64,000 nt of DNA from Bacteroidales bacterium (GTDB lineage: Bacteria; Bacteroidota; Bacteroidia; Bacteroidales; P3): contig JAEEZY010000031.1 in the NCBI GenBank assembly GCA_016292015.1, positions 62,001-126,000 on the forward strand, given 5' to 3'. Positions within the stretch are counted from its first letter, which is position 1. Each line of letters starts with the position of its first letter. The translations under genes were made by a program, and so were the position numbers. Below the pieces are notes generated by a model. It searched no databases, had not been told where the DNA came from, and saw only the letters and a list, made by a program, of their open reading frames with translations. Positions 33,009 through 41,020 of the stretch are shown here, one piece after another.

Positions 33009-34160
33009 ATGATCAACAGAAAGTTAGCAGCTCTTGTTCAGGAGAATCTGAATTATTTCCCTGTGGTGACAGTCACAGGACCACGGCAGTCAGGGAAGAC
33101 AACCCTTATTCGAAGCATGTTCCCCAACCTGCCCTACTATTCGTTGGAGAATCCAGACACAAGGGCGATGGCCTATGAAGATCCAATGGCTTTCCTCTTG
33201 CAGCACAACGAGGGCATGATTCTCGACGAGGCTCAGAATGTGCCTGAGATGTTATCCTACCTGCAAGGGGTTGTCGATGAACATCGTGAACGCAAATTCA
33301 TACTCTCCGGTAGTTCTCAATTCAAACTACAGAACAGTATAACCCAGTCTCTGGCTGGTCGTACGGCGGTGCTCGAACTTTTTCCTCTTACTATAGGCGA
33401 GATTGAAGGTATCTCTGAAACCGATGATGCCGACCGTCTGATGCTCCAGGGTTTTTATCCTGCCATCCATGCTGGCGACAATATTCCCCGACTCTTCTAT
33501 CCGGCCTACCTACGCACCTATCTGGAACGTGACGTGCGCCAGCTGCTGCAGGTGAAAGACCTCTATCAGTTTCAGACATTCCTCCGACTCTGCGCTGGGC
33601 GCATCGGCAGCCTCTTCAACGCCAGCGAGCTATCGAACGAGGTTGGCGTCAGCGTCAATACCATCCGCTCTTGGGTATCTATTCTCCAGGCCTCATATAT
33701 TATCTTTATGGTGCACCCCTATTTCGAGAACTCACGCAAGAGGCTCACCAAGACATCCAAGCTTTACTTCTATGACACAGGATTGGCGTGTTACCTTTTA
33801 GGCATCGAGAATGAAACGCAGATAAGTTCCGACCGCATGCGGGGACACCTGTTTGAAAATATGGTTGTCGCCGATATCGTCAAACAGCGAGCCAACGAAG
33901 GCAAAGACAACGACCTGATGTTCTACCGCGACAGCAACGGCAACGAGATAGATCTGCTTGTCCCAAACCAGCAGTCGTTTGAAGGGTACGAAATCAAGTC
34001 ATCGTCCACATACAACAGCTCTTTTGAAAAGGGGTTCAAGTCCGTCACCGATCAGCTTGATGCACGTCTTGTCCGCCGAGCAGTTGTCTATTGTGGGATG
34101 CAGGAGCGTCGTGATGCCAAGATCGAGCTGCTAAACTACCGCACTTTGCTTGCTGTCTAG
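33009..34160 (+). CDS. AAA family ATPase with DUF4143 domain (second copy)
   Basis: A 383-residue AAA_14/DUF4143 protein. Walker A is TGPRQSGKTT near residues 20-29 and Walker B is MILDEAQN; the sensor-like ILSGSSQF follows. The C-terminal DUF4143 domain contains LFENMVVADI and the nuclease-like pair NEIDLLV and YEIKSS. It differs clearly in sequence and length from the copy at 769, so the two are separate lineages and not a recent duplication. Function is unknown. The in-frame TTG at 33003 is two codons upstream; ATG 33009 is preferred. It ends at a bidirectional terminator. Confidence 0.85.
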   Translation: MINRKLAALVQENLNYFPVVTVTGPRQSGKTTLIRSMFPNLPYYSLENPDTRAMAYEDPMAFLLQHNEGMILDEAQNVPEMLSYLQGVVDEHRERKFILSGSSQFKLQNSITQSLAGRTAVLELFPLTIGEIEGISETDDADRLMLQGFYPAIHAGDNIPRLFYPAYLRTYLERDVRQLLQVKDLYQFQTFLRLCAGRIGSLFNASELSNEVGVSVNTIRSWVSILQASYIIFMVHPYFENSRKRLTKTSKLYFYDTGLACYLLGIENETQISSDRMRGHLFENMVVADIVKQRANEGKDNDLMFYRDSNGNEIDLLVPNQQSFEGYEIKSSSTYNSSFEKGFKSVTDQLDARLVRRAVVYCGMQERRDAKIELLNYRTLLAV

Positions 34161-34185
34161 ATTACACAACCTTTTTCTGAAAAAC

Positions 34186-34217
34186 AAAACGGGTCACCGA
34201 TAATGGTGACCCGTTTT
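34186..34217. terminator. Bidirectional intrinsic terminator
   Basis: AAAACGGGTCACC, a GATAAT loop and GGTGACCCGTTTT form a perfect 13-bp stem with A- and T-runs at either side. It serves the convergent ATPase (+) and leucine-rich-repeat (-) genes. Confidence 0.92.
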
Positions 34218-34241
34218 AATGATTACGAATATTTTATAACA

Positions 34242-37200
34242 TTACGGTCTAACCAGCACCTTCCGTGATGGACGCTCTCCAACTTTCACCATATAGACAC
34301 CAGCCGCAGAAACGGGTATCTCAACCGCTGCCTGCTGCCCGCTACCTGCTGTCTGCTTAATCACCCTTCCCATAACATCGTAAACTACTACCGACTGCCT
34401 GCCGTCACCTGCCTGCTGCCCGTTAAAGTCTATCATAATCGTGTTCCCGCGTGAGTAAATCTTGATGTTGTCTGCTGTCTCCGCATCGTCGATGCCGTTG
34501 CTGTAGTCAAAGTAAGCCGTATATGTTGCGTCGCCCGTGACGGTGATGGTCCGTATATGTTGCGTGTTGCCATCCTGCCACTGAACGAAAACATATCCCG
34601 GATAGGGTGTTGCCGTTATGGTTGTTGTCGTTCCGCTTGCGAAGGTTCCGCTTCCTGAAACAGAACCCATTGTCGGGTCGAACGATTGGACGGAGATGGT
34701 GTATTGATTGGATGGGTTTCCTCCTATGCTCTCAAAGTAGGCGGTATATGTTGCGTTGCCGGTAACGGTTATCGTACGAGGGTTTGTTATGTTGTTGTCC
34801 TGCCAACGCACAAAGCGATAGCCGCTGTTCGGAGTGGCAGAGATGGTGACAGAGGTCCCTTGGTTGTACGTTCCGCCACCGCTGGCGCTGCCCATAGACT
34901 GGTTTGCAGAGTACACGGTTATTGTGTACTGTGTCGGGGCATTTGCCTCGAAATAGGCAGTGTATGTTGCGTTTCCAGTAACAGTTATTGTACGCGGGTT
35001 GCTGGTGTTGTTGTCTTGCCAGTGTGAGAAACTATAGCCGTTGTTGGCAGTTGCCGTAAGTGTTGCGGTACTGCCTTGGGCGTAAGAGCCACCACCGCTG
35101 ACGTTACCCATTGACGTATTGGCCGAGTTCACGGTTATAGTGTACTGTGTCGGAGCGTTTGCCTCGAAGTAGGCGGTATAAGTAGCATTGCCCGTAACAG
35201 TTATGGTGCGAGGATTGTTAGTGTTGTTGTCCTGCCAGTGTGAGAAATGATAGCCACTGTTGGCCGAAGCCGTAAGAGTGACAGTCGTTCCCAAAGCATA
35301 ACTGCCTCCGCCAGTAACTACACCCATTGTTGCACTGTTTGTTTCTGTGCTTATAGTATAGTAAGATATTGGTGAAAAATATGCAATCAATTCCATATCA
35401 CTTTCCACGGTTAACGTATGTGGATTGTCCGTCGATCCATCGCTCCAATGGTCAAAATAGTAGCCGCTGTTTGCAACTGCGTTTACTTCTGCCAAATGGT
35501 TTGTACAAGACGGTGCCATAATAATCTGAACGGTTCCCATTTGGTCGTCAGCAGAAGTTACGGAAAAAGCCACATTGCCGTCTTCTATAAAATTGGAAAA
35601 AGTTGCCCATTCATTAGCAATGGCATAACTGGAAGCAGTTCCACACGGCACATATACGGGTATGTCTCTAGACACACCATAGAAGGAAGACGTATCCAAA
35701 TTCGGTGGAGTAATTGCATTTGAATAAATTTCGGCCAATCCAGAGCAGCTTCTGAAAGCATCGGCGGGGATTCTGGTGACATTTTCTCCGATGTTGAGAG
35801 TGTGGCATGCTTTGAAACATCTTCTATCGTAGTTGTAGTAGTGACAGGTAATACTACAATTTACAGCATTGAAGTTAATTGTTGTAACACTATCACACCT
35901 GTCGAAAGCGAGAGCTGGAATTGTAGCAACATTGCTTCCTATATTAATTGTTGATAATGCTATGCAATTTTCAAACACAGGGCCGTAGTGGGTAACATTA
36001 ATAGCACAATTTGTTGCGTTATAATTTACGGTTGTCAATCCACTACAACCATAGAAGGCTTCCCACCCGATAGAAGAGACTGCGTTGCCGATGGTGACGG
36101 ATGTCAGGCCTCCGCAACCGTAGAATGCTTGTTTACCTATGGAGGTGACGGAGTTGGGGATGGTGAGTGTGCCTGTGATTCCGCAGTGGGCGAAAGCTAA
36201 CTTACCTATGGATGTGACTGAGTTGGGGATAGTGAGATTGCCTGTAATTCCGTGGCACCTGGCAAATGCTCCTTCACCTATGGAGGTGACGGAATTGGGG
36301 AGACTAAGTGTACTCAGTTGAAAGCAGGCTTCAAAAGCATAATTTGGAATAGTAGTTACATTATCCCCTATGTTTAGAGTGGTGAGAGAAGTGCAGTTTA
36401 CGAACCATGAATAGTCCCAATTAGCCTGAACATCAGACGTTACGTTAGAACAATTTGTTGCATTATAATTTACTGTTGTCAATCCACTACAACCATTGAA
36501 AGCGGATTCCCCGATGGAAGTGACAAATTGTGGAATGGTAAGGGTTCCAGTCAACCCACTACAGGACCCGAAAGCAAACTTTCCTATAGAAGATACCGAG
36601 TTTGGGATGGTTAGCGTGCCCATTAGTCCGCTACAGTTACAGAAAGATTTTTCACCTATCTGAGTAACAGCATTTGAGAAGGTTACACCCTGTGTTGGAT
36701 TAGTGCAGCCATAAAAAGTTACACGCGTTAGACCGGAACAGCCATAGAAAACGTAATTTGATATGGAGCTGATTGCGTTTGGTAAAGTGAGCACACCCGT
36801 CAATCCACTGCATCCATAAAAGCTAGACGCACCAATTGATGTAATTGTGTTAGGGAGTGTTATTGAAGTCAATCCACTACATTCATAAAAACTTTGCTTA
36901 CCAATTGATGTAATTGTATTGGGGATTGTAAATGATGTCACTTCTGAACATCTATAGAAAGCATAATCCCCAATAGCCGTTACGGTGTATGTGGTATCAT
37001 GATATGATACGGTGCTTGGAATAACCACACTGTTTGGAAAATCTCTAATAACAGTCTGCCAATAAATAGAGTGTCCTGTGTTTACGACTGAGTTTATGCT
37101 CTGGGGGGGGACAACGTGAGCACAGCCGTCCACTATATTGAAATAGAGATAGTATCTATCTTGTACTCTGACAGAAAAGTCGTAAGCTGATGCATTGCCA

Positions 37201-37244
37201 GCTGTCACTATCAGTGCAATGAAACAAAAAAGTATTTTTTTCAT
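34242..37244 (-). CDS. BspA-type leucine-rich-repeat surface protein with T9SS sorting domain
   Basis: A 1000-residue exported protein. Order: signal peptide (MKKILFCFIALIVTAGNASA); about ten BspA-type leucine-rich repeats (roughly 65-560; SIGxxAFxxCSGLTxxTIPxSV); four to five divergent InlB B-repeat-like domains (about 575-905; NPRTITVTGNATYTAYFE recurs almost exactly); and a C-terminal type IX sorting domain (VVVYDVMGRVIKQ ... GVYMVKVG). It is thus expected to be secreted across the outer membrane and anchored on the surface, with a binding or adhesion role. The coding strand has a C8 tract near codon 46 (37103-37110 as G8), a candidate for slipped-strand switching. The ATG at 37244 opens the signal peptide. 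Confidence 0.9.
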   Translation of the reverse strand: MKKILFCFIALIVTAGNASAYDFSVRVQDRYYLYFNIVDGCAHVVPPQSINSVVNTGHSIYWQTVIRDFPNSVVIPSTVSYHDTTYTVTAIGDYAFYRCSEVTSFTIPNTITSIGKQSFYECSGLTSITLPNTITSIGASSFYGCSGLTGVLTLPNAISSISNYVFYGCSGLTRVTFYGCTNPTQGVTFSNAVTQIGEKSFCNCSGLMGTLTIPNSVSSIGKFAFGSCSGLTGTLTIPQFVTSIGESAFNGCSGLTTVNYNATNCSNVTSDVQANWDYSWFVNCTSLTTLNIGDNVTTIPNYAFEACFQLSTLSLPNSVTSIGEGAFARCHGITGNLTIPNSVTSIGKLAFAHCGITGTLTIPNSVTSIGKQAFYGCGGLTSVTIGNAVSSIGWEAFYGCSGLTTVNYNATNCAINVTHYGPVFENCIALSTINIGSNVATIPALAFDRCDSVTTINFNAVNCSITCHYYNYDRRCFKACHTLNIGENVTRIPADAFRSCSGLAEIYSNAITPPNLDTSSFYGVSRDIPVYVPCGTASSYAIANEWATFSNFIEDGNVAFSVTSADDQMGTVQIIMAPSCTNHLAEVNAVANSGYYFDHWSDGSTDNPHTLTVESDMELIAYFSPISYYTISTETNSATMGVVTGGGSYALGTTVTLTASANSGYHFSHWQDNNTNNPRTITVTGNATYTAYFEANAPTQYTITVNSANTSMGNVSGGGSYAQGSTATLTATANNGYSFSHWQDNNTSNPRTITVTGNATYTAYFEANAPTQYTITVYSANQSMGSASGGGTYNQGTSVTISATPNSGYRFVRWQDNNITNPRTITVTGNATYTAYFESIGGNPSNQYTISVQSFDPTMGSVSGSGTFASGTTTTITATPYPGYVFVQWQDGNTQHIRTITVTGDATYTAYFDYSNGIDDAETADNIKIYSRGNTIMIDFNGQQAGDGRQSVVVYDVMGRVIKQTAGSGQQAAVEIPVSAAGVYMVKVGERPSRKVLVRP
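37103..37110. repeat. G8/C8 homopolymer in the 5' part of the surface-protein gene
   Basis: Eight consecutive G on the plus strand (C on the coding strand), encoding part of VVPPQS near residue 46, soon after the signal peptide. Length changes would frameshift the gene early. Confidence 0.9.
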
Positions 37245-37254
37245 AATTTGGTAT

Positions 37255-38307
37255 TTATAAAGGTAAATAATAAACTCCGTTTTCAACCAGCATTTGGGCG
37301 AATTCCTGACCTGCAATTAGTCGCACGTTGGATGCTTCGGCATCACGTTTGGCCTGCTCACTGAAGTCGTCGCAGGTCGAGATGACCCACAGCTGTGACG
37401 AGGGCAGTTGACGCCACCTCTCGATGGTTTTCTTGTAGTTTGTTATCTGCGTGACTGCCCATTCGTTGGTGTAGTCTGTGTGTTTTTTTGCTTGAATGAA
37501 AACGGTGAAACCGTTGAGCCTGTCAAAAGTGGCTATAACGTCGGCATCGCCCTCTTCGTGTGTGGTGGAGTTTTTTGCAGGTATTGTGGTCTCGGCTCCG
37601 AGTTGTTGCATATACCACGCCACAAGTTTTTCAAGACTTTGGTCCTTGAGCAGTGTTCTAATATGATTTAGAAGCGTCTTGGATGCATCCTCTGTGAAAA
37701 TGCTGCGAAGATTGATTGGCCTGTTTTCCGCATAACGGGCAACCGCATCTTTTACATCTTCCCTTAAGTCATTGATGTCGCAGTTGGTCTGTTGTATTTT
37801 CATACGCGAATAGAGAGCCTGAGATGCGTAGTCTCCACGTGGAATTCCTACAGTCAGCGGCTCCACTTTGCGATAGAAACCCATGTCTATCTGCTGCCCA
37901 TCAGGGTAAGCGGGGTACCCTTTACTGTCAAGGGTTGCCTTGTCTCCGTTCCAGTCGATCCACAAATCCTGTACAGATTTGTCTTGGTTGTTGAAAACAA
38001 CATCGTCGGCAATGCGATAGACATTGAAACTTCCTGACAGCGGCACCACGACGACATCGCCCTTTTTCATTTTGTTCAAGAATCGCCATAAATTGTAGCG
38101 GTTTCTCGGTTGCCCCCAACCTGCATCGTTGAACACTTTTTCGAACGAATCCCAGTCCTTTGTCAGCAACGCCTGCTGTTCTGGATTGGAAAAGTAGCTC
38201 CACCCAATCGAAATCAGATTGTGATTCAAAAGCAATCCGTGAGTGAAAGGCCATGCCTTGTCACCACATTTGCAACGATGCATCCAGTAGCTTTGTTCCT
38301 GTTCCAT
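37255..38307 (-). CDS. Mrr-like restriction endonuclease domain protein
   Basis: A 350-residue protein whose C-terminal domain has the Mrr catalytic pattern: GDADVIATF (D254, D256) followed by FIQAKKH (Q272-A-K274), the QxK variant of the PD-(D/E)XK core. The N-terminal 120 residues (YWMHRCKCGDKAW, then a compact alpha/beta region with KKGDVVVVPL) look like a DNA- or modification-recognition module. A type IV (modification-dependent) restriction role is plausible. The frame is open to 38493, but the extra residues are uncharacteristic; I chose ATG 38307. It is preceded by a run of nine A on the coding strand. It ends 10 bases before the LRR gene. Confidence 0.8.
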   Translation of the reverse strand: MEQEQSYWMHRCKCGDKAWPFTHGLLLNHNLISIGWSYFSNPEQQALLTKDWDSFEKVFNDAGWGQPRNRYNLWRFLNKMKKGDVVVVPLSGSFNVYRIADDVVFNNQDKSVQDLWIDWNGDKATLDSKGYPAYPDGQQIDMGFYRKVEPLTVGIPRGDYASQALYSRMKIQQTNCDINDLREDVKDAVARYAENRPINLRSIFTEDASKTLLNHIRTLLKDQSLEKLVAWYMQQLGAETTIPAKNSTTHEEGDADVIATFDRLNGFTVFIQAKKHTDYTNEWAVTQITNYKKTIERWRQLPSSQLWVISTCDDFSEQAKRDAEASNVRLIAGQEFAQMLVENGVYYLPL

Positions 38308-38596
38308 CTGTTTTTTTTTCTGCCCCCAAGTCTCCAATGGGACACATACATACAAAAAGAAAGGCATGAGACTTATGTGCTCATGTCCGTCTTCATTGAG
38401 GTATCGGCAAACACCTTTGTAGGAACGGGGTCTTATGGAACATATCTCACGCCTGCCGGTATGCGCTATGCATACACACACAAGCGAAAGCATAAATGCT
38501 CATCTCCTCCTACCTGAAAGATTTGCCGAAATTTCAATGAAAGGACAAATGTCGCAATGCTTTTCTCGCATACTTACATTCTCTCGTAAGCGGTTG

Positions 38597-38604
38597 CAAA
38601 AATA
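38597..38604 (-). promoter_or_regulatory. -7 promoter element upstream of the endonuclease
   Basis: The minus strand reads TATTTTTG. It is about 290 bases from the chosen ATG, so either the leader is long or the true start is further upstream than 38307. Confidence 0.5.
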
Positions 38605-38656
38605 CAAAAAATATGTTAGATAGGAGGTGGTAGAAGTAAGATGTAAGAAAAAAAAG

Positions 38657-38684
38657 TCGGGGCGGTATTCTGTTGCCGTCCCGA
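38657..38684 (-). terminator. Intrinsic terminator of the AbiEii-type locus
   Basis: TCGGGGCGG and CCGTCCCGA form a 9-bp stem (one G-T pair); on the minus strand it is followed by eight T. Confidence 0.8.
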
Positions 38685-38810
38685 TCTGAAGCAAAACAAG
38701 AGCGTCAGCTCAATATGTGTCAATATTTATCTTTCTTATGTCATAGATATCGTTGTGTTTTCAGTGGAATCACTCATGGAACAAGTCTTTGAGTTCTTTT
38801 TTTATTGTAT

Positions 38811-39023
38811 TCAATACGGAAACATAGCACGTACATGGTTCTGCAACGCCTGGAAATCTATGCTGCCGTATTCCGCATTGCTGAAAAGGTCGATGTCAAT
38901 GGACATCCGATGTCCAAGCCTTAGGCTTAACGAAGTTCCCCCAACAAGACGAAATGAATTAAACATCGGGTCGGACATCTAGCCTGCCAATGTCTCACAC
39001 AAATAGGGTGTCACTGTCTCATA
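38811..39023 (-). pseudogene. AbiEii-type nucleotidyltransferase toxin, decayed
   Basis: The minus strand reads HYETVTPYLCETLAG, then an in-frame TAG, then MSDPMFNSFRLVGGTSLS, then LRLGHRMSIDIDLFSNAEYG and ends FPY-stop at 38811. LVGGTSLSL and the SIDIDLF segment are the hallmark nucleotidyltransferase motifs of AbiEii/MenT-like toxins, which are normally over 200 residues. Here only about 70 residues remain, with no start codon on the original frame, one internal stop and a premature end. The last intact piece (38811-38978) is an open frame of 55 codons. It follows the probable antitoxin gene and precedes a terminator, the normal order of the operon. Confidence 0.8.
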
Positions 39024-39291
39024 GTGAAGTCTGGGAGATGACATTTGACAAGTTCTCCTTTACATTTCGATTGAAAATACTGGGCACAAAATTGTCGGCG
39101 AACTGCTTCAAACGATGCAAACCGTAAAGTTTTACGACAATCTGGCGTTCGTTTTCAGTTCCAAAACCGAATACACGCTCGATAACAAAGTCTGCGTGAC
39201 GCTCCCAGTCGATATTATCGAAGTCCGTATCCCAGAATGTAACTGTAGAGAAATCGATCTTTTTCGGAAGGTATGTGGAGCTGTGCCTCAT
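39019..39291 (-). CDS. Probable cognate antitoxin-like small protein (DUF6922-like)
   Basis: A 90-residue protein beginning MRHSSTYLPKKIDF, with FWDTDFDNIDWERHADFVIE at about 18-37. That pattern is typical of small proteins encoded immediately upstream of AbiEii-type nucleotidyltransferases in Bacteroidota. The stop codon abuts the remnant toxin frame. The frame is open to 39411, but a TATTTTTG promoter at 39315-39322 places the start at 39291, giving a leader of about 20 bases. It appears intact although its partner is broken. Confidence 0.75.
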   Translation of the reverse strand: MRHSSTYLPKKIDFSTVTFWDTDFDNIDWERHADFVIERVFGFGTENERQIVVKLYGLHRLKQFADNFVPSIFNRNVKENLSNVISQTSL

Positions 39292-39314
39292 GGGGTTAGT
39301 TGTATTTTCATTTG

Positions 39315-39322
39315 CAAAAATA
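39315..39322 (-). promoter_or_regulatory. -7 promoter element of the toxin-antitoxin locus
   Basis: The minus strand reads TATTTTTG, 24 bases before the antitoxin ATG. Confidence 0.65.
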
Positions 39323-39429
39323 CACATTTTTCCGTTTGTGGAAAAATTCACTGTCAATTTCTCTAATCGCTCCCCAAACCTCCCATAAGAAATACATACA
39401 CTATCCCCCAACCCTTCAAGCGAAGCGAA

Positions 39430-39502
39430 CCTTTTTTACTATTAAACTTTATATGGTTCTGCAGTGCATGGAAAGCCAAGCTGCCGTCTCCGCTTTATGG
39501 TT
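39430..39502 (-). pseudogene. Second small AbiEii-like remnant
   Basis: The minus strand here reads SGDGSLAFHALQNHIK, which aligns with YGSIDFQALQNHVR of the remnant at 38811-39023; at the DNA level GGTTCTGCANNGCNTGGAAA and CTGCCGTNTCCGC are shared. It touches the stop codon of the DUF58 gene. It appears to be a fragment of another copy of the same toxin family. Confidence 0.55.
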
Positions 39503-40429
39503 TCAAAAATGCTTGCTGCGTTTCAGGAGGTAGGGGATCATCACCTGGTCGAAGCCTCGTTCAACGGCTACTGGGACGTAGTCGATGGCGTATTGGATGG
39601 TTTTCTGCTTCAGCGTGTCGCGGCGGCGGCGCATCTCGGCGGCGTAGGTGTCGGCGATTTCGGCTGGGTTGAGCCTCAGCTTGCGGTGGGTTTCGAGGTC
39701 GATAAACTCGGTGGGTCGGTTGTCGAAGGCGAGATCCAACTCCTTTGCTTCATCATAGGTATGGAAAAGCAACACCTCGTGTTTGTTGTGCCGCAGGTGG
39801 CGCAAGGCGTCGAGCAGGGCGTCCCAGTCGTCCTGCTTTATGAAGGCGTCGGTGAAAAGCACCACCATTGAGCGTCGGTGGAGACTCTCGGCTGTGAGGT
39901 GCAGCGCTTCGACGAACGAGGTACCTCGTGCTGACGATTCCGACCTATGGTCGGTCGTGAGCAGCGAGTCGAGGATCGAATAGATATGGTGCTTATGGGC
40001 AGCGTTGCTGCGCGTCTCGGTTTGCAGGTCGATGCCGTCGCTGAGAAGCGTGAGGCCGAAGGCGTCGCGCTGGCGTTGCAGCAACTCCACCAGCATCGCC
40101 GCACCATAGACGGCGAAGGTTAGCTTGTTGGGATGCTCGAGGTTGTTCATCCCCTCGACGGGGAAGAGCATAGAACCGCTTTGGTCGATGAGGAGCTGGC
40201 AACGCAGGTTGGTCTCCTCCTCGTAGCGTTTCACATAGAGACGGTCGGTGCGGCCATAGAGCTTCCAGTCGATATTGCGTGTGGATTCGCCGTTGTTGTA
40301 CTGCCGATGTTCGGCAAACTCGACCGAGAAGCCGTGAAAAGGACTGCGGTGGAGGCCTGTGATAAAACCCTCCACCACCTGCCGAGCATAAAGCTCGAGA
40401 CCTTTGTATCGCTCGACCTGCTCTAACAT
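39503..40429 (-). CDS. DUF58 domain protein
   Basis: A 308-residue DUF58 protein with a von Willebrand A-like fold. Landmarks are EFAEHRQYNNGESTRNIDW near 38-56 (the family's EFxxxRxYxxGDxxRxIDW signature) and LIDQSGSM with the MIDAS-type aspartate and serines. DUF58 proteins usually partner with a MoxR AAA+ ATPase for envelope or aerotolerance functions; no moxR gene is next to it here. Its C-terminus ends at the second AbiEii-like remnant, so the last residues may be altered. Confidence 0.88.
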   Translation of the reverse strand: MLEQVERYKGLELYARQVVEGFITGLHRSPFHGFSVEFAEHRQYNNGESTRNIDWKLYGRTDRLYVKRYEEETNLRCQLLIDQSGSMLFPVEGMNNLEHPNKLTFAVYGAAMLVELLQRQRDAFGLTLLSDGIDLQTETRSNAAHKHHIYSILDSLLTTDHRSESSARGTSFVEALHLTAESLHRRSMVVLFTDAFIKQDDWDALLDALRHLRHNKHEVLLFHTYDEAKELDLAFDNRPTEFIDLETHRKLRLNPAEIADTYAAEMRRRRDTLKQKTIQYAIDYVPVAVERGFDQVMIPYLLKRSKHF

Positions 40430-40442
40430 GGGAGCGGAGACC

Positions 40443-40476
40443 AGTGATTAGTGATTAGTGATTGGTGATTAGTGAT
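40443..40476. repeat. AGTGATT 7-bp tandem repeat
   Basis: Five copies of AGTGATT or GGTGATT upstream of the DUF58 gene. A longer array with the same unit lies at 42424-42504. Next to it (40537-40580) is CCGACCACGAACCACTGAC-type text, again shared with the 42.5-kb spacer. Confidence 0.85.
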
Positions 40477-40585
40477 TTATTCGCTTGATTTAATTCGATT
40501 CAGAGGTGCTCATGAATGCTAAAGCATTTGACAAATGTAGTCGCCGACCACGAACCACTGACTAACGACTGCCGACTAATTTAAA

Positions 40586-40894
40586 TTACAACAGGGCGTT
40601 GAGTTTCTCAGTGAGAGTGTTCTTTGCCACAAGGCCTACGCATTTGTCAACTGCCTGACCGCCTTTGAAGAACAGCACGGTCGGGACGCTGCGGATGCGG
40701 AACTGAGCGGCGAGGTTGGCACATTCGTCAACGTCGGCTGTGCCTATTACGGCACGCCCTTCATATTCCTTGGCGACCTCTTCAACTATGGGTGCGAGGG
40801 CTTTGCAAGGTCCACACCATGTGGCGCCGAAATCGACCATTACGGGTTTGTCGCTCTTGAGGAGTTCTTCGAAGTTTTGCTCTGTGATTGTCAT
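40586..40894 (-). CDS. trxA: Thioredoxin
   Basis: A 102-residue cytosolic thioredoxin with the redox motif WCGPCK (Cys27, Cys30) and the cis-proline in RSVPTVLFF. It reduces disulfides in ribonucleotide reductase, peroxiredoxins and others. TACCTTTG at 40938-40945 provides its own promoter. Confidence 0.95.
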   Translation of the reverse strand: MTITEQNFEELLKSDKPVMVDFGATWCGPCKALAPIVEEVAKEYEGRAVIGTADVDECANLAAQFRIRSVPTVLFFKGGQAVDKCVGLVAKNTLTEKLNALL

Positions 40895-40937
40895 GGTTAT
40901 TAATGTTTTATTGATTTATATTCTGGAATAGCAGGTG

Positions 40938-40945
40938 CAAAGGTA
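40938..40945 (-). promoter_or_regulatory. -7 promoter element for trxA
   Basis: The minus strand reads TACCTTTG, about 44 bases before the ATG. Confidence 0.65.
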
Positions 40946-41020
40946 GCAAATAATTACGGAATCAGCAAATACAGAACCATTGAATTTGCATCTATCTACA
41001 AACCATCGCATTAACGCATG

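Larger units (their letters stand above)
38308..38810. other. Gap between the endonuclease gene and the AbiEii remnant
   Basis: Holds the endonuclease promoter (38597-38604) and the terminator of the toxin-antitoxin locus (38657-38684). On the minus strand the leader of about 280 bases has short ORFs, including MREKHCDICPFIEI (from about 38571) and a frame open into the endonuclease gene (to 38493). These could be remnants of an earlier gene 5' end; no function is supported. Confidence 0.55.

Noticed and set aside
34242..37244. Treating the LRR and InlB-like DNA repeats as a mobile or CRISPR-like array
   Set aside because: They are in-frame protein repeats of known domain types.
38308..38493. 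Using the upstream ATG at 38493 for the endonuclease
   Set aside because: The extra 62 residues are Cys/Arg-rich and unlike the domain; kept only as an alternative because the promoter is far upstream.
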